DNA of 64,000 bases from Epiperipatus broadwayi. Taxonomy: Eukaryota > Onychophora > Udeonychophora > Euonychophora > Peripatidae. The notes beneath the pieces were generated by a model that saw only the letters and a program-made list of their open reading frames with translations, was not told where the DNA came from and ran no database searches. Positions 24,801-36,894 of this stretch are shown one piece after another (the stretch's first letter is position 1; each line of letters opens with the position of its first letter). Location: NCBI GenBank assembly GCA_028023455.1, contig JAQFVV010000018.1, forward strand, positions 5,297,800-5,361,799, written 5' to 3'. The position numbers and the translations under genes are program-made.

Positions 24801-27080
24801 AACTGAATAAGATTATGATCTTTGTGGTTTTATACTGACTTAATATAATATTCACTTTAATCAATTATGACAAAATAAAATATGTGGACATTTAATTGTA
24901 ATTATCTTTACTTATTTTCAATTGGTATTATATTAGTATCTTTATCAATCATCAAATCAATTCATATATAATTTTTATCTTAATATAACTGTTACTGGTT
25001 ACTAACAAAATAATTAAAATAAGCTAATTACTTATTAAATATTTAAGATGTCAAATCAGTTAATTTATTGCTCTATAATATCTATACCTGATCTGATAAT
25101 AAACATTAAATTCAATACAAAAAAATATGTAGTTATACTCTCTTAACCATCCTGTGTTTTAATTTCCAAATTATTTTTGAAACTGCTTCTAATGAATTAT
25201 ATGATATACTCAATTGACATTAATTCTTTTAAATTAAATAGGTGATTGTATATCACACTTCACCTATAAAAAAAAGTATATTTATGTAACAAAGACATGA
25301 TGTGACACATATACACTTTTCAAACTATATAAGTGTTCAAGATATTTTTTTTTATACTTCATGTAAAATATAGTTAATCAAAATAATATATATATATATA
25401 CATAAAAAAAAGAACCTACTTATTTGTTAATATTAATTCTTATTAAACGCAATGTCAGCATGTAGTACTTAAATAAGGATATAACCTTAGTATATGTGCC
25501 TTGAGTGCTTAATTTATTACAAGAGAGACCACTACAAATCTAAACGCAAGATTCGACTTTATAAAGATAAGAATGACCACTAAATAAGATAGTTATGATA
25601 TTACATTAAAAACTATTTAATAATGTCTTTATATATTGCTAACATTTCCACATTGCTTAAATAATACTCTCTTCTACTTCTTGTGCATCTATCTTTACAA
25701 TAATCATTTATATCTTTGTAGTTTATCTCATTTTAAAAAAGAAAAATTATGAATCTTGAATTTTGATGTAAATGATATTTTAAAAGAATAATCATATTTT
25801 TTCACAATTTCATTATAATTAATCCTATTTGAAGCATTCCATATTATACAAGTTTAGCTGTTAATATTATACAAGTTAGTTTTACAAGATAAAAATAGCA
25901 ATATCTTGGAAATATATTTTAGAATGATAAAATCATGGCTGGACCTAAAAGAAATTTTGTATGGCATATTCCAATTAATATGAATTCTTTAAAAATTGGC
26001 TTGTGATCATTTCATGATTTCTTTTGTTGCTGTTATTGTTATATGAAAGATGTCAGATAATTAGCATAATTAGCTGTATCAAACTTTTTATTTTTTAAAC
26101 TCACAACTAATGAAAATTTTACATAATTGCATCATTTTTTAATATAAGCTTCATGATATATTGTTCATAAATCAGGCCACACAATTAAAGGGAAAAAAAT
26201 CCCATACAAAGTATAACAAAATTAAATTATTTTTATTTGTGCTGGTACACTATAATCTTAAATTAAATGTGCCATAGCAAAAATAATAAAAGCATAACAT
26301 TTCAGATTTCCCATGTCTCATAAAAATAATTAAAAAGCACAGTAAGAAAAAGAATGCATAAATAGCTTAGTAATTCCTATATCAAGAAATTAGAAGTTTG
26401 TCAAACTTTTATCATGTCAATATTCATATCTACTTGTTTATCACTATGAATATTTTAATTTTAAAAAAAGACAAATAATAAATATTTGGGTTTTGTTTTT
26501 TTTTAATATTGTGCACAGTTTTATAAATCAAATAGTTTAATTAGATTATGATTTAATACTTTTTTGGAAATTATATTTGTAATGGGTTTGATGTTTTAAA
26601 TTTAGCTTAATAGTATATTTAAAATTTGTTTTCTATTTGGAATATTTATAAAGTCATCTTTATAATACATATTTGATTGTATTCTGCACATAATTAGAAT
26701 TTGATTAGTTCCTGAACATATATTGCAGTAATTTATTTGCAAGTATATAAACTTAAATAAAATGTTTTCTGTTACTTCTTTGATATGTAATCCATAAGTG
26801 TTCTGGAAGAAAAGTTGGAGACTAGATTATCCTGCTTAGCATAAAGAAAGATATAGAAATAATTTCAGAGAATTATACAAGTTTTAAAAAGTAAAGAAAC
26901 TAAAATAATAATAAAAAAAATAGTGAAGGACAGGAGTTTTGTTAATCTAAAATTTTATAATTAATTAAATTAGCATGGAGATTCAATATATTAATATATA
27001 TATGAAATTATAAATTATTAGTTTATATTTATTGTTTTAAAGTTGTGTAAAACAAACAAACAGTAAAGCTCCTTGTCAAG
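21867..27080. other. Long A+T-rich tract without genes
   Basis: Very A+T-rich with homopolymers and (AT)n at about 25389-25401. Apart from the degenerate minisatellite at 23435-23850, nothing coding was recognised on either strand. Confidence 0.45.
23435..23850. repeat. Degenerate minisatellite based on TTTGTAACAGAATAAAAAT
   Basis: The core TTTGTAACAGAA(T)AAAA recurs near 23440, 23512, 23570, 23654, 23688, 23754 and 23829, with spacings mostly between 58 and 84 bases (one of about 34). Several copies are preceded by an ATCATT/CACTAT-like block. Weaker echoes occur to about 24800. No coding frame runs through it. Confidence 0.55.
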
Positions 27081-27190
27081 TGTTGGTGGCCTAGTGGTTA
27101 GCATAGCTGCCTTTTAAGCAGCTGGCCCTAACCCGGGTTTACTTCTCGGTCAATGCATTTGGTATATGGAGAAAAAAAAAACAATAAATA
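27081..27190 (+). mobile_element. Short tRNA-derived SINE with poly-A tail, copy 2
   Basis: Homologous to 6351-6443. The head 27081-27155 has acceptor strand TGTTGGT against GTCAATG, CCTAGTGGTTAGCAT, the stem GCTGC/GCAGC around loop CTTTTAA, and a T arm CCGGG-TTTACTT-CTCGG. The body ATTTGGTATATGGAG and an A9 tract follow. The anticodon position differs from copy 1 (TTT versus TCT) while the rest is shared, as expected for SINE copies. Confidence 0.7.
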
Positions 27191-27244
27191 AGTCAGTCTT
27201 ATATGGCATATTACATTTCTGAGTGAATAACTTTTTATAATAAA

Positions 27245-27370
27245 GAGTAACATGGTATGGTAGTTAGTGCATCTATTTGCCATGACCTGGATTTGAACTC
27301 AACCTGAATGAATCTTAGGAATATTTTCATTTACTTAGCAGGCTTCAAGTTTTTTTTGCTTTTTTTTTAG
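27245..27370 (+). mobile_element. tRNA-derived SINE relic (second type)
   Basis: ATGGTATGGTAGTTAGTGC (A-box-like) and CTGGATTTGAACTCA (B-box-like) are followed by GAATCTTAGGAATATTTTCA, which aligns with the body of the relic at 62378 (GAACCTTGGAAATTTTTCAG). Degraded; the end near the T-rich run is uncertain. Confidence 0.4.
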
Positions 27371-30300
27371 ATAGGTGATCCATGACCAATTTGCCTTGCA
27401 ATATTAGGCTCAGGTTCATGAGGGTTAGTGATATATATATATAGTAGTGCACTAATTGTAAAAACAGAAGATACCATTGCACAAGTGAATTGAAGTTATA
27501 TCTTTATGGATGCTGAGCCTATGATTTTCTTTTAAATACCTATTTATATATGTCATTCTTTAGTTTAGTAATAAAATATAAATAAAGCAGTTTCATTCCC
27601 AAGATTTTTGAAATATTACTAAAATTTAAATTTTAACAGATCAATAAAATGTAATTTTTTAATTACTCATTGTAAGATAGGAAACATTAATCAAGATAAG
27701 TTTAACCTATTGGAGTTGGGGTTTGGAAATAGAATATAATTTTAGTGATCTTTCATTCAGTTTTACATTATCAACACAGTATTAATCATTCAACAACTAA
27801 ACTGACATTTAATTAATAATACTTTTTATTTATTACAAATAAAGAAAATATGAAAACTATCACATATAAAATAAGGGTTTAGTTCTTTTTCAGATAGTTT
27901 TGCTTGTTTATATTTATTGATAAGATAATAAATATAAGATAACTATCAAAAAAAAAGTTCTCAGAATAGTTGAATAGAATATAATTGTTGTTTTTTTATG
28001 AAAGATATAATTTATTCTTCGACTTTTACCATGATTGATGCAGTATTTAGGAGGAATATTTTTCATGATATGATAATTTAGTTTTATCTACTAATTTTAA
28101 AAATGAGTCCATGTTAAAATAAACATAATATTTTTCACTGAAATGAAGTGATTAGAGAAAGCAAATTTTTGAATTTAATTGAGATCTTGTAAAACATCAT
28201 TCACTTAAAAGAGAGAGGGAATTTAGTTTGCTTTTTCTAAAATAATATTTGGTATTTTATCTATTGTATTTTCATTGATTATCATTTATTTGGATCATAA
28301 TAGTTTTTAGAATAATAAGGAAAAATCTCAAAGCTTTGCTCAGATTCTTTGAAATTATTATTTTTTGTTAATGCAAAACCATTGCAGCCAACTTACTGAA
28401 AATTCATAATCTTTTTTTATTTATTGTAAATAATATAGTATTAAATCAACTATGCTTTTTATTACTGTTTCACAATGCTTCATTTACAAACCTTTTTTTT
28501 TTTTTTGACAATTTCGATTGCCCATAAATCTTCTTCAGGAATTTCACTTATATCTCCAAATCTCTAAAAACTGTTAAGAAAAAAAATTCTCATTTTTATT
28601 TCTATAAAAATAAATAATGATAAGAAATTTATAATGGCTATGTTTTTCAAAAATCCATGGAAAATAAATTATATGTATAGGAAAACAAAAGAATGAGTAC
28701 TTATTAAAAATTATAGATAAGAACATTAATAATTATTTACTGAAATGTATATAAAGTATCCTTCATATTTTATAATTTAAAGTTAAAAAGACATTTTTAT
28801 TTGAAAAATGTGTGTGTATGAAATATTAGTTTCATAGTAATATATTATTTAAAAAAACAGGTTTAATATAGAATATTGTATAGTATTTAAATATTTGCAG
28901 ATCTTTTATATTTATATTCCATAACTAGGAATCTTGATTTTAATTTTATAAATACCAAGACATAAATATTTAGAAAGATTTTTAAAATCATAGTTTAAGA
29001 TTTTATTTTAAGATATTATTTACTGAAAAAAAATTTTTGATTGATGTTTGGTTTTATCAAATTTTATGTATATTATCTTTCTAAAATTAAAATTTCTTTG
29101 CAGTCACTGGCATTGTTCTGTGTCCATATGTATGACATAGCTATTTAATGGAGTTTTCTTTTCTTGAGCACTTCATAAATGTGGAAGTTTGGCATATTTT
29201 ATTGGTACATGAATGAAACAATGCTAAGAATAAAATACAATAAGTGTGAATAAAGCACTTACAGAAAATGACTTTCAATGAATTTTCTACCTATCCTAGG
29301 TGGGTATTAGCTCAAATCAAATGAGTAAAGAGAATATGTCATTTAATTATGCCCCCCCCCCTAAAAAGTTATCAAAGTAAGAAAATATTGCATTTCAGTT
29401 TTAATTTGTCAATGTTCATTATAATAAAATAATGGTTGATGAGTGATGTAGCTAGGGACAAATATTTATTTCTGTGGTACTAGGTCCAGGATAAAAAAAA
29501 AACAGTTATAAGATGCTGAAAAGTGATATGTACAAGAATGATAGATAGTATATATTTATTTTTAAACATAATTTTTTCTAGTCATTTTACTGACGTTTGA
29601 ACAAAAATTATACTTGCTTAGCACTAACTACTGAAATATAGTTATTTTATAGAGCAATGGATACACTGTTATTATCATAATGTGATATTGTTATATGTGT
29701 TAATGAAGAGCTTCATGGTTTAGATGTGCATCTGCCTATTGTGCCATACTCTTGGGTTAAAAATTAAGTTTTTCAAATACTAAACAAACTCAAGAATTTT
29801 TTTTTTCAAAAAGCCAATTCAAACAGAAAATCCAATTATTGCTCAGAAAATAATAGCCATTTTTAGTTGGGTTAAAACAGAAAAGGAGAAAGTAAACTCT
29901 TATTACCCAGCATTTGGTTTGCCAGTTAAACAGTCTTTTTTTTTTTACTCATTTCCCTGTTGAAAAATTCTGGAAAGGCTTTTATCCTGTAATGGCTATA
30001 TTTAAAAATTCTTTTATCTGAGTTGATTAATCTACTGAAAAGGAGGTTTTAAGATTCCAAGATCTCTTTTGGCAAATGGTTTTATTATTAATTAATGAAC
30101 AGCAATAAAGCCAGTCGATTTTTTTTAAAAAAAAAAAGTAAAGTGTTATTAATAAGGCAGAAATAAATATTTTTATATAAACAAACGTCTTAAATATGAA
30201 AATAAAAACTTTGTTATGGAAAATTCCTGTGAATAAAACTAAGCTGGATCATTGCCAGCTTTTAACAGTTTGTCAGCTAAATATAGTAATGATTCACATT

Positions 30301-33030
30301 TTTACTAGAAATCAAATAAATTCTTTTGAAAATAGATTGTTGCAATGATGAGTTACACTTCATTACCAGAGATGATAAAATCTATGGACCATAACCAGTT
30401 AGTTTATAACAGGTTTAATTTCAAAATTCATTAACATATACTTGATTTTTTTGAAAATAATATTATTACTTATATTAAAAACATATAATCTTAACCATGG
30501 AGCTCTGAAACTGTATTGAAAAATGGCAAGCTAATGATTATTTATAAAATATAATACTTTGGACTTTTCACACCTGTTTTTTTTTTTAATTACTGTAATT
30601 TTAATATATGTTTGATATGTACTGTATTATCTGTGTTAAGACTTTGCTGATGGTTATCAAATATTCTTTTATATAATTAAAATTATATTTGTCTAAATAT
30701 TTTAGAATTAATCTACTTTCTAACATATAATTAAAGTAGCAGACACCTATGGTTGGTCACTAAACTAAAATTTTTGATTATAGACCTTTCTACACATTTG
30801 TTAAAATAAATTTCTAATTCAAACAAGGGCATTATATGACAATAAGATTATAATCTCTCTCTAATTGAGTTCTGAGCATTTATTTTTTAATAAAATATAT
30901 ATTGCTAAATATTTGAAAATAATGTAATATCTAGCTTATGAATGTAAAACTAAAATAGTTCATTTGTTAATTGGGAAGTGCAAACATTAATCATCAGATA
31001 TCTCCTTAATGTTTTGACCTTGCGCTTAAAGAATTATAGAAAAAAAAAACTGCAAAAATCTAAGAAAAAGTTAGCATATGGATAGTAATAAATATTGCAA
31101 GGGAATTTCTTGGTTGAACATGATATAAACATCATGTTTTAGAATTCCAAAAACCTTGGAAAATCTTGGCCATGAGATTGAAAGATGGTAAAAGATCAAG
31201 TTATGTGGAGAAAATTTATTGGATTGTTTTGTTTTGCGAGATATTAATAACGTTATTAAAGCAAAGTCTGAAATAACTATACTATCAGTTTAGCATTTTT
31301 GTATCATTAATATTTTTCTTTAATATGATTGTGGAAAGTGCAAAAGTTTCTCTATATATTTATGAAAAGTCAGTATTTAAAAAATATATAAATAAAGAAA
31401 AATATTGTTTTAAATAATCTATAAAAATGTAATTGCTATAGAATTTTAAATTAAAGTTAAAGATTTGAAGCATATGAAAGTTCTTTGAGATCCCTCGGTT
31501 TTTCTTATTGTTATTTTTAATTAGAATTCATATTTTGAATATAATATCTATAATATGAATGTATTTCTTTCTTTGTAATATAGTGTCTGCTTGTTATCGT
31601 CTCTTCTTAGATTGAGTCTTAAATGGAATGTGGGACTTTTTTTTAGATTGAAGATTTTCAGAAAAGATTAGGATTTTTTTTTTTTCAAATAGTCAGTTCA
31701 TTGCTAATCTATCTAGATATCTAATTAAAGATAAGTAAATGACTGTTTACATATTTTTATCTACAGGATAAAATGAAGTAAAAAATAATCTCACCAACTA
31801 ACTGTTGAATTGGTAATATTTTCTTCATTGTTTCACTTTGGAGAGGTTCTAGAGAGGAGATCTTTTCCTTGCAGTGGGCATTTTGATTGTTTCAACTTTT
31901 TTCATTATATATGTGTTTATGATGCATGTTTATAAATATAAAATGCTTCTGGATTCTACTAGAATTACTTCCAAAAATAACTTTTTCATTCTGAATAGTC
32001 TCATTTATTTATTTATGACAGCGGTGTTATTAAACCTGCATTATATTTGGACTACCTACCTAAAAGTTTTTTTAACTCACTTGGCAATTTTTCAAATACT
32101 TATCTATTTTTTCAGTAATTTTTTGGAGAATTCTTTGCCTACCATGGACTATTGAAACTTTTTTTTTTTTTCTATTTTAATCATTTTGATCAAAAGAAAG
32201 CTCTGACATATACAAAGACAAGTCTCAAAATAATTTTTGTCAGCTGTTACTTATTATCGTCATTAAAGATTGTGCTTGATCACACTAAGATTTGAAGTGA
32301 TTGTCTTATATATTTTCCTATTTTGTTATTATGAAGTTTCTATTATATGAACTAAACTATTGACTAAATAGCTGGACTTTTCACTATTAATCTTTGATCT
32401 TATAATTCTACTGATGACATATTTATGAGTAATCAGATTCTTACTATCAAATGGTATTTTTTTTTATATATAAATACAAGACTATTACTATGTGGAGATT
32501 AATACATTAGTCTGCTGGGTTCATGATTTGGGTTCAAATCTTAAGATGTCTGATAGATTTTTTTTAAGGGTTAATTTTATTATTTTCAGCAAACTCAAAT
32601 TTTTATTGGTTACTTTAGTGACAGGTCATCTAATAATTCAACATTAGCTGCAAAGTAGGTATGAAGATATTTTTAGTAAAATAACATTCAATTGCCTGAG
32701 ATAGAATGAATAATGTGGAAAAGATCAGAAAAATATTTTCCCCCTATATCATGAGATAAATAGAACAAGGCAGATGAAGATAGGAAGAAAATAGAGCAAA
32801 AGAGCTTCCCAGATTGCAGTCAAAACTCAAGGAAGAATGTAAAATAGTTGATGGTATTTCTCAAATATAAATTTTGCATGCCCAAGGTTGGACTTGATCT
32901 ATTAAGTTCAGAAAGATACTAGATTGATTCGAATGCTACAATTATTTTAATACATAGTGTCTTTGCTTGTGAAACATGACTTAAAATGTAACTTAAAAAT
33001 AAAGTTATCTGATATAATGAATGCTTCTTA
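27371..33030. other. A+T-rich DNA, no gene seen
   Basis: Homopolymer-rich sequence with a C10 run at 29352-29361. Weak tRNA-like B-box echoes occur at about 29750 and 32535 (GGGTTCAAATCTT). A hydrophobic open frame at 31874-32155 is judged a chance product. Confidence 0.4.
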
Positions 33031-33044
33031 TATATGTAAGTAGA

Positions 33045-33115
33045 AGGATTTGAACTCCGAATTTTTCAGGTATATTCATCCACCACTCCATCTGAAGCAA
33101 CTAATGTACTGAAGC
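33045..33115 (-). mobile_element. Weak minus-strand tRNA-like SINE relic
   Basis: On the minus strand TGGAGTGGTGGATGAA (A-box-like) precedes GGAGTTCAAATCC (B-box-like) at a tRNA-like distance. A plus-strand GATCTGAGTTCAATCC at about 33120 is a second B-box-like hit nearby. Neither folds fully. Confidence 0.3.
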
Positions 33116-33564
33116 AGTCGGATCTGAGTTCAATCCTACTAGCTTCATGACATCTAGCCATAAGCCCACTTCAAACCCTAGTACTAACCTTAAATTTCTG
33201 ATGCAATGGGGCTTTATACATTCAATCCACGCTAATTTCCATTAAGAATAACTTATTTCATAAATGCATATTAAAATTTATTCAATTCTATTAATAAATT
33301 CATGATAGAATTATTCATGAATTTATATATTATAACTGCATGGATTGTGCGTATATATTTGTAAATATTTAAATATATATAATTGTTTAAAAGTTTCATT
33401 GCATCGGGAATGTTTGATTTTATTTTTAAATAATTTGTTAAAGTTTTAATGATTAAAAGCTACATTTTTTCGATAAGCTTTCACATTTTCCCTTTCCAAA
33501 AACAAAAGTTAAAGTTTTATTAATTAGAAAAAAAGATAAGGATTTCCTAATTATCTGATTTTAA

Positions 33565-33594
33565 GAATTCATTTTCTAATTAGAAAATGAATTC
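33565..33594. repeat. Perfect 30-bp palindrome
   Basis: GAATTCATTTTCTAA is followed directly by its exact reverse complement, with no spacer. It could extrude as a cruciform. No flanking gene explains it. Confidence 0.9.
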
Positions 33595-33639
33595 AAGTTA
33601 ATGAGTTTGAAAGCCTTATCGAAGGAATGTATCTAAAAA

Positions 33640-34060
33640 CAACTATAATGAAAGAAGCATTAGCCTGAAGGCATCAGAGGACAGTATATATAGCTCTGAA
33701 AAGTTTGGAGAAGAGAAGCGATCTTTGTTGTAGAGAAGTACAGTGAACTCTGTGCATCTTAAATAGTGTTTCGATCATGGTAAGGGGCTAAACATCAGGA
33801 ATCTGGCTATCGGTTCCTGAAGTCCCCTGAAAATCTTCAATGGAGCTGCTGAATCTTTTCAGGACCAATAATGCTGCTAAAATTATGAAAAGCCACTAAA
33901 ATGCTGTTCAAGTAATCGATCAAATGCATACCTACGTTTTTTACCAACCCGGACGTGTAAACTAAGAACCAGCCCCGGAAGAAATGGGTAATATGTTTCC
34001 ATTATGAACCTTAAACTTTCTGGCCAGTTTCGAACTTTACTTTACACTCCCTTTAGAGCT
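33640..34060 (+). promoter_or_regulatory. Complex island with a TATA-like box and a possible short 5' exon
   Basis: The sequence is distinctly less A+T-rich than its surroundings. TATATATAG at 33685-33693 is followed about 90 bases later by GATCATGGTAAGG (about 33774), which reads as an ATG directly followed by a consensus splice donor. The rest (to about 34000) contains CGATC, CCCGGACG and CCCCGGAAG. It may be a promoter with a leader exon or an unrecognised mobile element. No protein homology can be claimed. Confidence 0.25.
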
Positions 34061-34247
34061 CTTTTATTCTTTAATGTAATAATCTTTATAAAACCTTTTA
34101 TTCATGCTACTGTAAACTTATATCGTAATTCTCTCAACCTCTAGTCTTTAACTTTCCTTTCTTACGTGGCGGTTCATGTATTATATTATATATATTTAAT
34201 GTGTGATTTATTAATGTCATTTATGTTTAATTATATGCCGATAATCC

Positions 34248-34366
34248 TTCGACTCGATGATCTCCTTTGTTTCCTTTGCTTTATGCAAATAATATAATAA
34301 TAAATCTAATAGTAATTCTCGCCCATTAGAACTAAATTTATACGTTCTATTAATCATCGAGTCGAA
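34248..34366. repeat. 14-bp perfect inverted repeat, 91-bp spacer
   Basis: TTCGACTCGATGAT (34248-34261) and ATCATCGAGTCGAA (34353-34366) are exact reverse complements. The arms contain CpGs that are rare here. The structure could be a tiny foldback element or paired regulatory sites. No target duplication is obvious. Confidence 0.75.
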
Positions 34367-34679
34367 AGAAATTATTAAATGTTTGCTATTTTTATAACTA
34401 ATAATAAATTATTAGCTCCGTTTCTAATCTATGCCCCAGCTATTTTCGTGTTTTACCAATATTTATCTACTCATATATATAATGTTAAAATATTCTGCAA
34501 AGGGTTGATAAAGGAATCAATTAAATATATTCTAATTCGAATTTCTGTTATTTTCTATTAAGATTCAGAAAGGGCATGATGTTTGGGGCATAATTACTAT
34601 AATTTATAAATGTGTTGAAATACTTTTATATAAAAGCTTGTTTGACTTTAATTAATTTGATCAAGTCATCACGTAGAGC

Positions 34680-35060
34680 ATTCTATAATTGGGTTTTATT
34701 TTTCAAACGGTGACTGTCAAGTCATCATCTTCAACGTTGCTGGCATAGCGCTATCATTCGTTTCGCATGCTTGTCGGTAGTAATATTTCTGTTATTTCAA
34801 ATAATCGAGGAAGAAAGCACCTCCTCCCCTGTTAATGTTATAATTGGAACACCAAGGGCTCGTAGTTACGACTCGGCCTGGTTTCCCTCATGTTCCACAT
34901 CTCAAAAGGGCAGTAAGACTTGTGAAAGACAAGCCGCCATGAGACTTAAACTACTGACCAGCGATTATCTTTCTTTTTCTAGCTCATAATTCATCAGCGC
35001 CATTACCTCTCCGTTCCGGTAAAGCCTGCTCTGATGCTCGTAATTCGTGATGAAGTGATT
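34680..35060. promoter_or_regulatory. CpG-containing island, possible promoter or unannotated exon
   Basis: The composition shifts sharply, with many CpGs (GCGCTATCATTCG, CTACGAGCCC, ACGGAGAGG on one strand or the other) and a GCCGCCATGAG motif, similar to the YY1-like motif in the 10.9-kb island. A plus-strand frame at 34771-34989 encodes 72 residues with ordinary composition (IIGTPRARSYDSAWFPSCST) but no recognisable family. On the minus strand an ATGGCGGC start soon meets a stop. It may be a promoter, a 5' UTR or an exon of an unknown gene. Confidence 0.3.
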
Positions 35061-36894
35061 TCAATTAAAGTCAAACAAATTCTCCGTTATCTGAAAGTAA
35101 ATAATTTTTCCAATAAAGATTAAAGTTCTGCCCTAAATATGTATCTTGCTCTTTATGAATGGATTTGCGAATGTGAAAATAAATCTCACACACAGTCGTA
35201 ATAAAATTAGAATAATAATTTCCGTCACCACTGATATCTTTATCTGCCTTTATTTTTTTGTTGGGGGCATAGACATATAGACTTTCAAATATTGGGTAAT
35301 ACTCATTGGCATATAATAAGGACTGCCACTCTTGTTATAATTATAAACTATGTTAAAGGCTAGAGGTGATTAATATAATCATTATTTTATTCAAACAAAA
35401 CAAATTATTATTATTAAATATTTTCTAAACACACTTGGTTTCTTTATTCTTAATTCTTTTATAATTATTTTAATGTTAATGCTCACTGTCTGTGTTGGCA
35501 ACCCGAACATATACATATGATTCAATTTAAAATCATTTTTAGTCAGTTTATTATCAGATATTAATGTCAGTTCAGGGGTCTCTGATCCTCACCAACTGTT
35601 GAGCTAGTTTCTTGGCACATAGCACTGTGCCGTCGATTTCTACTAATCTGAGCTAGTGAGTTGGGTTTGAATTCAGTTTGATTCAGCTGAGTTTGGATCC
35701 GACTTGCGTTTAGGTTGTGGTGGTTTTTCGACTGGTACAGTACAAAACCATAAGTAAGTTAGATGATCCCCAATATACATATTTCATGCTGAACAAGCAC
35801 TCATCAGTTGAACCAGATCATAATCTCCCTCACATATATATAATCAGTGCTCAGTTTCATGAAGAATATATTTCAAATAAAAAGTTAATGAAAATAATAT
35901 AAGCAAAAAAGAGCTTATCGTCATTCACGTTAAATACAAAAAAAAGAAAGAGAAATATAAAAAAAATAAACAAATGAGATATAATTTTTAAGATTATATA
36001 AAATATCTAATAGAATATATAAAGTACTTGAGATTTGAAATGTAAGGAACTGAAAAAGTAATAGAAATTATTTTGTTATTAATATTCAATAAATATTTGT
36101 TTTATTATTTATTAAATATTGTGATGGTTCAGTTTATTATATTAAGATTATCAGAATTTAATATTAATTTCTCCATAATTTTTATCTGGGAATTACTTGT
36201 GAAATCTTTGATTTAATTAATAATAAGCATTAACTTGGTGAAATTATGAGGAAAATTTTGATAAATAATCTCAGTTGCGTAGACAATTTATATCTCTGGA
36301 ATCTTTCCTGGTGATATCTATCAGGTCATGCCCACATTGTTATGATTGTATTGCTAAAGCTACATTTACATGATTTCCTGTAAAAACTGCAATACAAATG
36401 TATTCAAATACTGGGATAGACAGAATATGAAATAATGATGCCTTGAGAATTGGAATAAGTATTTATTTATTTATTTTATTATAATGTTTATTTCATGGTA
36501 TAGATATTGAGACAATCATACTTCAAGGTATATTCCTATCACCACCAATCTGCGAACCATTACAATATATATAATATATTGTAATAGGAACTAAAATTTG
36601 AAGCCCTTTACAAACATTAAAATAAGATGAATAAACCTTAATAAAAAAAGAAATGGATAAAGGATTTAAAATAAGTATAAATGAGTCTGTAAATTAAAAG
36701 AGGTAAAACACATTATATAAATTATTTATATTTTTATGTTAATGTAATACAAAATGATTGTTCAAAATTAAGATTTGAAATTTTTTTTTTAAAAAAAAGA
36801 AAGAAAAGTTGATGATTTTTTTTCCTTTTAATTTATTATTTTTAGAAAAGTCATTAGGTCACGTAATACATGTAATTACATTAATACCAAACTC
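35061..36894. other. A+T-rich DNA, no gene seen
   Basis: A more complex patch at 35570-35730 holds GGGTTTGAATTC, a weak B-box-like site, without a full tRNA fold. The remainder is A+T-rich except for the palindrome at 36559-36585. Confidence 0.4.
36559..36585. repeat. Hairpin with perfect 12-bp arms
   Basis: ATTACAATATAT-ATA-ATATATTGTAAT. The flanking CC and AGG resemble the CCCATTACA/TGTAATGGG end of the candidate LTR-like segment at 19290, possibly a scar of the same family. Confidence 0.7.

Noticed and set aside
31874-32155. 93-codon hydrophobic open frame that could be a small membrane protein
   Set aside because: T-rich DNA yields phenylalanine/leucine/isoleucine-rich frames by chance. 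There is no start context, splice signal or recognisable pattern.
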